A DNA stretch of 64,000 nucleotides, taken from contig OZ026609.1 in the NCBI GenBank assembly GCA_964020085.1, forward strand, positions 594,701 to 658,700, written 5' to 3'. Under the pieces are notes generated by a model. The model did not search any database. It saw nothing but the letters and a program-made list of their open reading frames with translations, and was not told the DNA's origin. Shown piece by piece: positions 39,201 through 51,200 of this stretch. The first letter of the stretch is position 1. Every line of letters starts with the position of its first letter. The position numbers and the translations under genes were made by a program. The DNA is from Micromussa lordhowensis. Its lineage: Eukaryota > Cnidaria > Anthozoa > Scleractinia > Lobophylliidae.

Positions 39201-42200
39201 CACCCAACCCTCTCGAAAGGGGTCAAGATCACCAATAAAAGAGCTCCTTATCCCAAAAGATCTTCACCTCAGTGCCGATGCAAAAATGCAATAAAGCTTC
39301 ACTGGGCCTCTGTACCCCATCCCAGACCAGTGTTTATTGAAATTCAGAACATCTGACACTGACTGACATTATAAAAGTTTGTAACATTATGGTAAGAAGT
39401 GTACATCAGATAATTGGAGTGTCCAAGTACACCTATTTTCTACATAGTTGACCACCAGATTAACTCAGAATGAACAATAATTTATTACTACGATTAAAAC
39501 CCAACCTATCCATGTATGAATATCACAGCATGAGTAATGATGATAAAGTAACAACCCTAAAAATGGTTTGCTTTGTAGCCTATTATAATACTCGGAGTTA
39601 ATATGAGAAAGGCTTGTAACATGTTGAAATGTACATCAGAGAAGTCATTTGTTCAGACATGCAAACTCAACAGCAACAACAATGATTGAGTGTAGGTCAG
39701 ATGGACAGCTCTTCAAGGGTACTTGAGTATTTGAAGACTTCCACGTGTAGTAAATCAATAAACATCATCAATTACTGATATTAAACAAACAAGACTTAAA
39801 GTTAGTGTTCATAGGGAAACAAGTTAAGCAACACAACCACCTTAGAACCAAAGATGGCCAACCCATCAAATCTTGAAAAATTCCCCTGGCAAACAAAACA
39901 ACACTGTAAGAGTGTGTATTATATAGAATCAGAAATGTGTTTTAGAACTTGAAATATTTCCTTTTCCTGGTATCAACTCTTCTTTGTTATTGCAGCAGTA
40001 AGAAAATTGTGCAATTTCCAGTTTTCCAATTTAGGACAGCCAACATTGTCTCCGAGTCCCTCACATTTTCCCTTCCTTGTCCCTTCTATAGCTGAAGGTA
40101 TTGTAAAACTGCAACTACAATCAACAACACAAAATATATGTCATGAAATAAATACATAGTTCCTTTTTCCTAAGCAGAGTACTGAAGTCGTACATGTGAT
40201 TTGTTTTGTCTCTGCAGTGTCTTTGCTTTTTTAATCTTAGTTAATACAAAGTTTGTCAATTTTGTTTAAAATGGCTTCAGTGCCAAACATCTGCAATAAA
40301 AATTACATGTGTGGTTGACTTTAAAGTTTTCAATAGCAGCAACAGAAAGGTTCCCTGTGGTGAAGAGGACTTCATTTTGGCTGTCTAATAACTCAGCAGA
40401 GGCAATCTCTGGATCAAACAGCTCATAGTCAACCCCCTGCACATCCAAAAGCATAACTTGATAATTTGACTTCTCATAGGAGAAGTGAACCAAACATTCT
40501 GCTTTTTGTAGTATCGCATCCTCTTCATTTCTGCAAGTTGTTCCATCATTATTGACGAGTTTATCCATTTTACCTTCCACAAATTCTTCAACTGTGACAA
40601 ATTCCCCATCTGGAAGCTTGCCAAGGTAAATGGTTTTGTAGGAGAATGTTTCACCAAATAAATCTCTTAGGTCTTGGTCCAAGACTACCTGTGTAAGTTG
40701 AGCAGCAAAATTTCGAGCAAGGTGGTGCATTTGAACCACTTTCCTGGTGTGCTGCTCAACAGTTTGATTGATAGCTTCAATTTCTTTAAGGACACTCTTC
40801 TTGTATTTCTTCACAACCCACTCTGCATTTGAAAATTCTTGGGTGTTAGTTTTTGCCATGTAAGCCTTTCTAAATCCCCCCTGCCCAAGCAGATCTTTTG
40901 AGATCTGAAATTCCACTGGGATATCGACAGTTGACCATACCATGGTATCCAAGTGAAAAGTATTCAAGTTAACCATGGTAGTGCCAGATTTAACAACACG
41001 ACCCAAGTTGAGTATGGCTGATACGGAGAGGCTCTTGGGAATAACTTTCGATCTAGTGTTTTTCATTTTGCCCTTTTTACTTGGGCTGAGTAACTTTAGA
41101 AACTGATGCAGCATTGCCCTGTTTCCTTCTCAGTGTTTTCTTACGGCTAGTATCTTCACTGTCGGATTGGGTGTCGTCACATTTACCTTCAATTTCGACC
41201 TCAGTTTCATCAATAAAGCGAACATGGATTAATTTAGTGTTTGGTATTTGCTTTATTGTACCACAAGAGGGGCCTTGTTCGCCGGCCAGTATATCACATA
41301 CCATACCTGCTCCGATCTTTGATGCGAAATGGCTTGTGCATGCTTCCTTGATGTTTGCGATGGTCAGCTCTCTTCCACTGAAATCAACAAACTCTCTTGG
41401 GCCGATTCTAGTGTATTTTTGTTGTTTACCGGCCACTTCGGAACTTAATCGTTGCACAGTTAGTTCGTCCTTACAGCTCTTGTCGTCTTTGCCTTTACCT
41501 GCCCGTGTCCCTACTCTCTTTCGTTTCATTTCGGCTTGAAAGTCCTTCCACCCTTTGTCCGCCATTTTGTTATTTCTGAGGCCATCACGAAAAGCATGCT
41601 GGTCTATGGCAGCCCTGGGCCATGGGGATATTTCGTTTTTTTTTTCTTTTGATTAAAAAAGAGAATAATGTGTGATTCATTGTGGATTTGCTTTCAATTT
41701 GATTTCAAATTGATTTCAATTTTACTTTTAATTTATTTTATATTAAATTCGCTTTTAATTTGATTTGAAATTGATTTCAATTTTAAATTTATTTCATTTT
41801 ATGTTAATTTAGTTTAAAATTAAAACAAATGTAACTTAACTTTAACTGAGTAAAACTATTTTTTGAGGAAAAAATGTAATAAAAATATGCAAAATTGCTA
41901 TGGCAGTCATGGGCCACCATAGTAGTCCCAGTATACTTCCCTGGGGAACCCCGCAGGTTAATCTACTTGCACTGGATAACGTTCCATTGACACTGCATTT
42001 CTGAGATCTATTACTCAAGTAAGACGCAAAAAATCGCAGAGCACTTTGATCAACTCCATAGTTCGCAAGTTTCCGCAAAATTATTTCGTGATCGATTGTG
42101 TCAAAGGCCTTTTTAAGATCAATAAATAGCACGCCATTTAAGAGACCGTTGTCAATATTAATTGACCAGTTGTTCGTTGTCTCAAGCAGCGCTGTTAGCG

Positions 42201-45200
42201 TGCTATGCATTGATCGATCGAAAGCCAGATTGGTACGTATTCAAGAGGCTGTTATCCTGAAGGTAATCATAAAGTTGACGATAAATAATTTTTTCGAAAA
42301 TCTTTGAGACCAGTGGCAATACTGATATTGGTCGATAGTTGCCTAGTTCACGCTTAGATCCTTTTTTAAACAGCGGTGTAACTTTGGCAATTTTCCATTC
42401 GTTTGGAAATATTTCGGCATTTATACAGCTCTTAAAAATGTATGCTAAGGACGGCCCGACAATACTACTAGAAAGTTTTAAGAGTTTAGAGGGAATTCTA
42501 TCCAATCCAGTGGCTTTTTTGGTGTCTAGCTGGTTCAAAAGCCTGCTTACAGTGCTAGCGCTTGGTGGTTTAAGAGAAAACATTGTGTCCGTGGGTTGTA
42601 GATAGAACTCTGGCACAATGGCTGAAGGCTGTATTTCACTTGCCAAATTTGATCCTATAGTTGCAAAAAAATCGTTAAAAACTTCTGCCATTTCCGCCGC
42701 AGAAGAAATGGGTTCGTTGTTTACCTTAATTTCGGAAATATTTCGAATTCTGCCATATTTGCGTGAACATAGGTCGTCAATCAGCTTCCATGTTTATTTT
42801 ATGTATCATGTATCATTTTATGTATCCATGTATCATTTTTCCTTCGGAATCTGCCACTTGTGATAACTCAGTGCTCGAATAAGGCTAACAGTCATACTTT
42901 GATTTCGAGTTTGATCGATGTGCCACATCGGCATCTAATATAATTTCAGTGAACATATTCATTATATTACTTTCGCCAAGAAAACTTGGTTAGAACGGTA
43001 GGCTGATGTAAAAAGAGTCGCGCGAAAGGTCGCGCGAAAGTCCCACGAGTCGATGGCTGGTTCCAGCTTATCCTTCAAAGTCGTTGCTGAGCTCGTTCAA
43101 ACGCGTGAGGTGAATTTTGTCTTTCTGTTAATGTTTCTCATTCGTGCATTCGTGGATCTGTTTGGATGTTTGACAATGGCATCATTCGTCACTCAATGGA
43201 GCTGGTGTAGCGGAAGAATGACTAGAGCTTGATGTAATTTCGAACATATGAATGGACTCGCGTATTTTAATCAATACAAATACTCCATTCTCAGCCTGTC
43301 ATAAATCATTATCCGAGCTCAGTGGCTCGCAGCAGTGGCTCTAATAAATACATCCCTTCCACAAGTCGGGACTTTTCGCATGTACTAGCTCTAGAATTGT
43401 TACGGTTATCCAAGTAGTAATGGTACAATCAAATAAACGATCCGCCGATTCGCAGTTTCACAGTACTAGTGCTTACAGCCACTGTTGATTTTCAACGTTG
43501 TTTTCGCTTTTACTTTACGCAGGGAAAGGCCTATGTTCCACTTTCGCTGAGGACTTCAGTTCGGTTAGGGATGGGCGGATTCTGCACCAGAAGGGGTGGA
43601 TGTAACACCATCAGTCCTCTTGTAAGTATTGAAAATCAATAGACCATCTCCGAGTTGCCTAAAGCCTCGCTCTCAAAGCGAGGCTTGGTGCACAACCATT
43701 CATATGAATGAGTTTAATTTGCATGTGAATGAAATCTCATTTTCATATGAAAGGATGAGCACCAAGACTCGCTTTGAGAAAGAGGCTAAAGGTAATTCGG
43801 AAATGGCCTATTCCGTTGTTTTAGACACTTTTTAGTGTCCTGGCTAACTAACCTCCCTCAAATCCCAGATTGCACTGGAATTTTAAGTAGCGTTGTTTTC
43901 TGAGGAGGACGCGAAACCGAAAAACGTGGAGAAACGCATGGCAAGAGGCACAGTCAATGAAGAAATTAAACATTCATCCATGTCTGACCGGCCGGGAAAC
44001 ACTGCCGGGGAATCGAGGCTAGGTTATCTCACCTTTCTTCGGTTGTTTCATTGTATAAGGTCTAATTGTAATTTTTATTCCAGTAAATACATGTGCATAA
44101 TAATTTGATCTTCATAGCAACGATTTGCAAGGAGTTCTAAATTAAGCCCATCTAACTTATCTAGCTCTATTATACCATTTCGATTGTTCATTTTCTCACT
44201 TGATAAAGTTACATTTTCTGTTTTTCAGTTCAAGTTTACTCGTCGTTTAACCAGAGACCGAGTGAAAGCAGAATCCGAGATAGCAGCAGAAGTGCTGTTC
44301 ACTCCAAAATTGACATTTAGACTTCCGTCTCTGCCAAGATTTCTGAGAAACCTTGTAAACAGGTTCAACAGCCTTTGGAAAAAGGTCTTCAAAAAATTTC
44401 GTAAGTAATTACATTATTCTGCTGTGCTTAGCTACTTTGTTGGTAGACTGCAGTCACACGTTCACTTATTTTCCGTTCTTTGCAACGGAATTTCGAGCAA
44501 AAGAGAGACTGTTTTATTGTACTTTGTTGTTGGAAATATGATGCTTTGATTGGCTGCAACTTTGTTCCTGATTGTCACAACAATGGCTGATGTTATCCTC
44601 TGTATAAGTAGTATCAGGTGGATAGACTAGTGTAACAGGTTTACTAGCACCTTTAATTTCCTTGAATTTTAAATTATCTATCTTATCATTACGATTAACT
44701 AAATTCCAGCTGAGGGCTGACCCACGAAAGGCTAATGAGTCTCTCATTAATCTGCTATTGCATATCTCGGGATCAAAGACCACGTAATGAGTAAGAACTT
44801 TCTCGATTTCTTTAGATACACCTAGAAAGACAATCTGGGAGGATATCATTATTTGCGTTTCCACTTTATAGTTTAATCTGATTGTAATTCAATTTGTCCA
44901 AGTGTGCGATGTTTTGCATAGGCTTATTACTTATGACTTTTTGTGAAGTCGCAAGTCATCAAGTCATTCGAATTTCCTAATAATTGCTATTATAAAAATT
45001 TTGTAACACTGCATTGTGCATCCGGGAGTAATTTGTGCAGAAACGTGTATACCTCCAGCAGAATTTTAGAAATTTATAGGCGCATATTTACCTGTTATCT
45101 CATTGCAGTTGGTTACAGCCCTGGTGATAGCTCAAGTACCGGGGATTTTTCAATTCTTCGACTGAGTACTGAGTATCCTTTTGGAATAAAGGCTGCTGTC

Positions 45201-48200
45201 AAACCCTGTAGTGACAAGTGTAAAAGCGAAAGAAAACCATTCGAGCTCGCCCTTAGTTTCGGATTCTCGGAAGCTATCGGACGACTGGCGATTGGCTTCG
45301 GAGAAAAGAGTTACGAGTTGACTGCTTTCCAACGGAAGTTGTACGGTGGAGGGTGGGAGCCCAGGTACGTTTGCTATGACTCCCCCCCCCCCCTCCGGGG
45401 GAACTCCGATAGATAAGGGTTTTTGAGGTTCTCGATTTTTAAATAGGGTATAATTTTTGCTCTGTTGACATTGTTTTGTCAGTGTGATCCTCAGATAAGG
45501 TACAAAACAATTATATCAGCTAAAATTGCAGTGCGTTAATGCCCAGTTAAACGAAAAACGAATGATCTGTTAAAACTGAACTATTCGTAAACATCTTCGT
45601 GTCTTCGGTCTGGGATTTTTCGGATCAAGTCTCAGAGAGAGATGTTTTATTAACCCCTTCAGTGATAAGTTCAAAATATTTTTCCTTTTTACTGACAGCC
45701 ATACAGTTCCTTTTATGTCACTGAGATTTTAGTGGTACATCAACGCATTAATACTTAGTTAGTAACTTTCTATATTCTTGTCACCTGTCTGTCTTTATGA
45801 TGTATTGGGATGTGAAAAAAATAATTCTGGGAATTAAAGGATTAACCAGGCAGGGATTTACTATAGTAGAAATAAATCATTTTTATCAACCCTCAATCAA
45901 CATGAACTGGAGTTTACAATTTGGTAATGTACTCAAGGAAATGTTTTTTTTCCCTATTCACAGCTTTTGCCTTCCATGCGAAAATTCCAAGGTAAGTCAA
46001 ATCAGCGAGGAAGATGCATTTATTGCCTAGCGGCCTTGGAGACGGGAAATCACGGTTTATCCATGTATCAGGGTCGGCCAGGCGTGGGGGTAATGGTATA
46101 CCAATATACCTGCAAAGAAAAACCCCACTATACCGAACTTTTCCCTTCACATCATGTGAAATACCAAAATTTGGAAAAACAAGGTATCTTTTATACCCAT
46201 AAAAGACCCAATTTTGGCGTCAAAATACCGTATACCCGTTTTATAATCCCTCTGTATACCGTATACCCCCAAACCCCGACCGACCCTGGTGTATTTTTCG
46301 ATACATAGTATGTCGCAAGCAAAATGTAGTTGCTTTTTAAGTGAATTACGTTGCTGACGTAACGTTTACAAATAATGTCGCAGTAACAGTAGAGAAGAAA
46401 AGCCGAAACACTACAGGCTATACTATACTGAGGTTTGTCCGTTCATGGCTAAAAGATAAGTTTTCAAAGAGGAGAACTGCATAGCCGTGATATGTTCTGA
46501 TTCAAGTACAGTAAAAACACGAAACCAGACATTTGTCATTTTAAAACCCAAAAATATAAGAACCTGTTTTGCCAAGCAAGATCAGTTAAAGTTATATTAT
46601 GAATACTTGTCGTGGAGGCAACACTTCATATATATTCTGTAATCAGTTGTGTCAGGCTTATCAGATGTGAATAAATAATCTATTGAAAGACCAAACCCAA
46701 GTTTATCTATTTTTCTGGTAATCATCAACTATATCTCCTTCTGACAAATCAAAAACCTAATAAGTACCTACTTAGCCTTAAATTGTCAATAACTACCCTT
46801 AAATTGCCAGACTTTAAAGAATGTAGTTTCTTGTATAAGGGTTTTTATTGTAGTTTAATGTTTAACAAATTGACGTCAGTTTTTCATGCGTCTGTCCTGT
46901 TATTGATCATAAATTTCGTCATCACATTGTCAAAGTAGCTGTGGATCCACGAGGCGATAGCCGAGTGGATCCGCAGACTACTTTGACAATGTGATGACGA
47001 AATTCATTGTCAATAACAGGATAGACTCATTAAAACTGACGTCAATGATTTGTTTTTTACGATAAGAAATGGTCGAATTGCCCGCTCTCGCTCGCTGACG
47101 CGTCGCACGAATTTCAAATTCATGTGTCTGTCCGCATATTGACGATAAAAATTAGCCAATGAGCGCGCGAGAATTTCTGCAGTTATCGTAAAATCTTAAA
47201 TGGTTCCTTTCAGCCTGCCTGTGGATGCCCAACAACACCTCCGCCAACAACAACTGAAAAAACAACGGCGGCGACTACAAAGCTCACCACCGGAACTGCT
47301 ACAACCGCTGCTACAACGGAATTAACTACTGGAACTGCTACAACCGCTGCTACAACGGAATTAACTACTGGAACTGCTACAACTGTCGCTACAACGGAAC
47401 GGACTACTGGGACTGCTACAACCGTAGCTACAACAGAGCGAACAACTGTAACCGGGACAACCGAAGCGACAACTCCGCCTACCGAAAACACTACTCCATA
47501 CACTGGAACTACTCCCGCTCCTACAACATCTGGAACAACGCCGCCTCCAACCACCCCACCCCCCTGTGAATGCGCTGATGGAGAGCAGGGAATCCAAGAT
47601 GAAAATGGAAATTGTGATTGTCCACCGTAAGTGTAGAAAAGCGACTCGTTGCTGAATAGACAATTAGAGTGAATTGTGTGAATCGCCATATTGTAATGTG
47701 AAATTTTTATACTAGTTTGTGGAATAGGGGCTTTGTACACTACAGCGAAATAGTAGAGAACAAAAATATTGATTAAGCGGAACTGTTTAAAATATTCCAT
47801 TACAGTCTTTAGAACCAATTCCTTCCTTTTGACAACGTATGAATCCCCAAAGCGTCGAAAATGTGCCAAGGGATTGAACAACACTTTTAATTTAGGGAAA
47901 GAAATTTAAAGGAGTCCTATTTAAACTGGAGGGGAAGCCGACAAGTTCGTAGATATTGTAGGTTTTATAATTTCCAGCCTCGTTACCGTTAATCGTCCTG
48001 ACGTCAATCGTCCTGACCTTAGGTCTGCCGCACCACTTCATAAAACAAAACCATTCTTCTAGAATTCCTACGATAAAGGCATGCTTTCTTTTAGAATATC
48101 TCTTTATTCCGGCTCAATTATACGAGAAAATCGGTTACCGTAAGTGTTCAACTACAGCAGAGAGTTTCATTTGAATAAGAGGTCAATCCAGTATTCTTTG

Positions 48201-51200
48201 CCGAAATATTAATATTTTCTTTTTAATTCTCAGGGAATGCCCGAAGGGAAAGAAAGCTGTTATTGTGAACAATCGTTACGAATGCCCGGATCATCCACCG
48301 TGCGGTGAACACCCGAATTGTGTTGTGGGAAGGAAAGGACCCGGATGTTCTCAACCCGACGTACAGCCTTGCTCAGGTGAGGTTTGATTGGAAATTTGGC
48401 ATAACCAGTATTTTTTAAAAGTGCTTTTTTGATGCTCACTATTACCTAGTTTACCAACCTACTCTCCGGTCAACAATGTGTCCAATGAACGTATCTTTCT
48501 CTTAGTTTTTTTTTTTGTTCATTTTCTCTTCAGCGGGCTGTTCTGGTAATGGTGCGGCAGTAGCTGTGGGAGACTGCGGATCTCGCTGTGTTTGCTCGGT
48601 CAGGTGGACTGGAACTTGCTGCGAAACGAGGCGGCCGTGGAGGAACTGGGGCGATCCTCATCTCGAGACATTGGACGGTGAGCGAGTCTTACGTACAAGA
48701 AAAAAAATTTGACTTATGAAATCTTTTGACCGACAAGGAAATTGGCTATTTTCATCTAAAAGTAATCTTACTTTCCTGGTTTTAATTTCACAGGAATTGA
48801 GTACGATTACTACGGCATTGGTGAATTTTGGGGCTGTAAATCTCTCTTTAATGACTTTGGAATGCAGTTCCGTTACTTTGCTTATGAGCGTGCGTCATTG
48901 ACAGGCGGCGTGGCCATCAAGGCGGGGCTGAGTGTGCTGTCAATCATGACTGTCAACACGACTGACCCTAAAGAATTTCCAAAACTACGGTAACTTATTT
49001 TACATCATCCTATTCTTGAAATAGTTTTCTTTTCACTTTATTCACGATGTGTTAATCACTCCTCCAGTCTTGCGATTATTAGGAATCACATTTTAGCTGA
49101 AGGACAGGTTTTATGTGGCGTACGTTTTATAAATAATCTTACCCCAATTGGTAATCAGTTGCCATTGATAGGAACTAGTAGTTTTCAGATTTTTAAAGTC
49201 AGAGATAAATTTTACAAATTATGTAAAACTAGTGAGGTATGATTAAAAATCAATTGTGACATAATTCCTGCTTACATTATCACAGTACTTAGAGAAGCTG
49301 GACTCAAATGTACACGGCTCAAGCCGCTACCTCTTTTTATAATGTTTTGCTACTTTTTACAGAATCGACGGAAAGCTGGTGAACGTAACAGCTCGTATTG
49401 GTCAGAAGATGAAGCTTGATAATGGAACGGTCATAATGGATATCCAAAAGACTTTCAGTTCACAATCTGACGAGACTGGAGTGGTGCTCATTTCTTTACA
49501 ATACGAGTCAGGTTAGTTGAACTTCCTAATGATGAGAGTTTTGCCAAGTGCTATGAAACAGTACATTTCTCAGACGAGAAAGAAGGGCGATTTCTTTAAA
49601 ATTTAATCTTGTTACTTAAGAGCTCGTGCTCTAACGCAGTAATTTCAATTAGATACATTAATTTATATCTATTAAGGTTCTTTCGTCCGGCAGCATGAGC
49701 CAGCCTTGGCTCCAAGGCTTCACATTAATTTATATCTATTAAGGTTCTTTCGCCCTGTTAGATTTAGGAGCCTCGCGTAAAATGAAGGAAGAAAAATAGT
49801 TTGGCCCTTGCATACTACATTTATCTGCGATTAGCTAATGCATAGAAAGTAAACTTTTTCTTTATTTGGGACATTCTGAAAACAACAGCTACCATAGCAC
49901 CCATAATCCAATGTCATCGTTGCAATTTATTGTAAACTTCGTCATGTCTTCAACTCAGGCCCAACAATAACAGCGGATGTGCGTCACAGTCACGTGATGG
50001 GCCGTCAATACCTGAATGTGCTGTTCACACCGACAGTAGCGTTTAAGGGCCACACGGAGGGGCTCTGCGGAGTCATGGATAATGACCCGTCCAACGACTT
50101 AAAGGGCCCTGATGGAGAACAGTACAACGATCCTATAAAGTTCTCTGATTCTTGTAAGTGAAACGTAATATGTTTTAAATGTAGATGTCTCTTAGATTAT
50201 TAATTAGCATTTATTTGACAGTGTTAGTCTTGGGAAGAGGCATGTCAAGTATTTAGAACCAGGCGCGTCCCAAAGAGAAATTCAATCGACCAATGGTTTT
50301 TAAACACCAAGGTTGGTCTAAACCTTCGAGAACAGCTAGTGTTTACTTCGTTTAGATAATGCGCGTATAAGCTAACATTATGCATCGTTTGCAAATCAGA
50401 ATATATGTAAAATATTTCGTATTTAGGACTTTGTTCAAAGGACACTGTCAATAGACCAATTTCGATATATTAAAATTCAGCCTAGCACAATAGACGTCAG
50501 CACGAGGCTCTGGGGAATATACCCCACAAACTCTGTAGTTATTCCCCGGAGCCTCGTAATGAGGTCTATTGTTTTAGGCTGAATTTTAATATATCGAAAT
50601 TGGTCTATTGCTTCATTTCCTTTCAGGGCGTATAACCGCTGTCCACAATGACTCTGGCCTTATAGGAACATGGTCGTGGAATTCATCCAACTTCCACAGT
50701 GATGACGTCATGGACTCGTCATACAATGATCCTAACCATGTTCCTGTGTACTCTTTAGACGGTATAAGCCCTGCCATTGTCGAGGTATGAAGTTTGCCGC
50801 ACTGATATTTTTAATCTGTAATCAGGAATTTTTCAATTTTATCGCACAGCCAAAAAAAAAAAGTGAGTTTAGCCTTTTGCAGAAGCCTGGTTGTGATGAA
50901 AAGGTCCTCGCTTGTACATTTCTAATGCAAGAGAGACAAGTCAGTGAAAAGACATACGTTCTATTACCTCTAATTATCTGTTGAATAGGTATTTTTATTT
51001 CTGTCGCACTGCAGAAAGCCACTGCAGCCTGTTCGGCACTTGGACTCTCAGAATCAATGCTGAAGAGCTGCATCTATGACGTAGCCGTCACCAATGACAC
51101 GTCATTGACTGCTCAAGAAACTCTGCAACAAGGTGAGAAAACAGTAAACAACAAGAACAACATGAATGTCACAGGAAATCAAGATTATTTCTTAGTGTTT

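Larger units (their letters stand above)
37122..41922. mobile_element. 4.8-kb DNA transposon carrying a DDE transposase and an alpha-kinase gene
   Basis: Bases 37122-37465 and about 41589-41922 are long terminal inverted repeats beginning CTATGGTGGCCCATGACTGC. They are AT-rich in the middle, with AATTGAAATCAATTT sub-repeats, and end in GACCAGCATGCTTT. TA stands outside each end, but the true target duplication is unresolved because the host LINE frame has a few extra bases at the junction. The element sits in the reverse-transcriptase domain of the LINE, between GVPQGSILG and LLFLVYIND, so it arrived later. Inside are two convergent genes whose start codons lie 13-25 bp inside the repeats. 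The two genes fill most of the interior, so the kinase is cargo by position. Confidence 0.85.
35414..42790 (-). mobile_element. Non-LTR retrotransposon (LINE), 5' truncated and dead, with later insertions
   Basis: The minus strand encodes the C-terminal part of ORF2. From 42790 down there are ATGLDRIPSKLL, WKIAKVTPLFKKG, NYRPISVLP, FIDLKKAFDTIDH and GVPQGSILG. After the DNA transposon, the frame resumes with YINDLPNC and the catalytic FADDTN, then the thumb region, ending at a stop at 36201. The 3' end is a (AAGT)n run on plus (35414-35443), the microsatellite tail typical of CR1/Jockey-type LINEs instead of poly-A. There is no endonuclease, so it is 5' truncated near 42790. A GATCGATC duplication near 42215 shifts the frame before the GVPQGSILG segment. 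Confidence 0.87.
48234..51132 (+). other. Exons 28-34: Cys-rich/EGF-like stretch and VWD domain with C8-like tail
   Basis: After an EGF-like CSGNGAAVAV...CSVRWTG segment comes WGDPHLETLDG (residue about 3852), the usual start of a von Willebrand D domain. It continues through GLCGVMDNDPSNDLKGPDG (exon 32), then TWSWNSSNFH, ACSALGLSESMLKSC (C8-like) and TAQETLQQ, up to residue about 4135. The order VWD followed by many EGF repeats resembles VWDE and the VWD part of MUC4. Confidence 0.8.
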
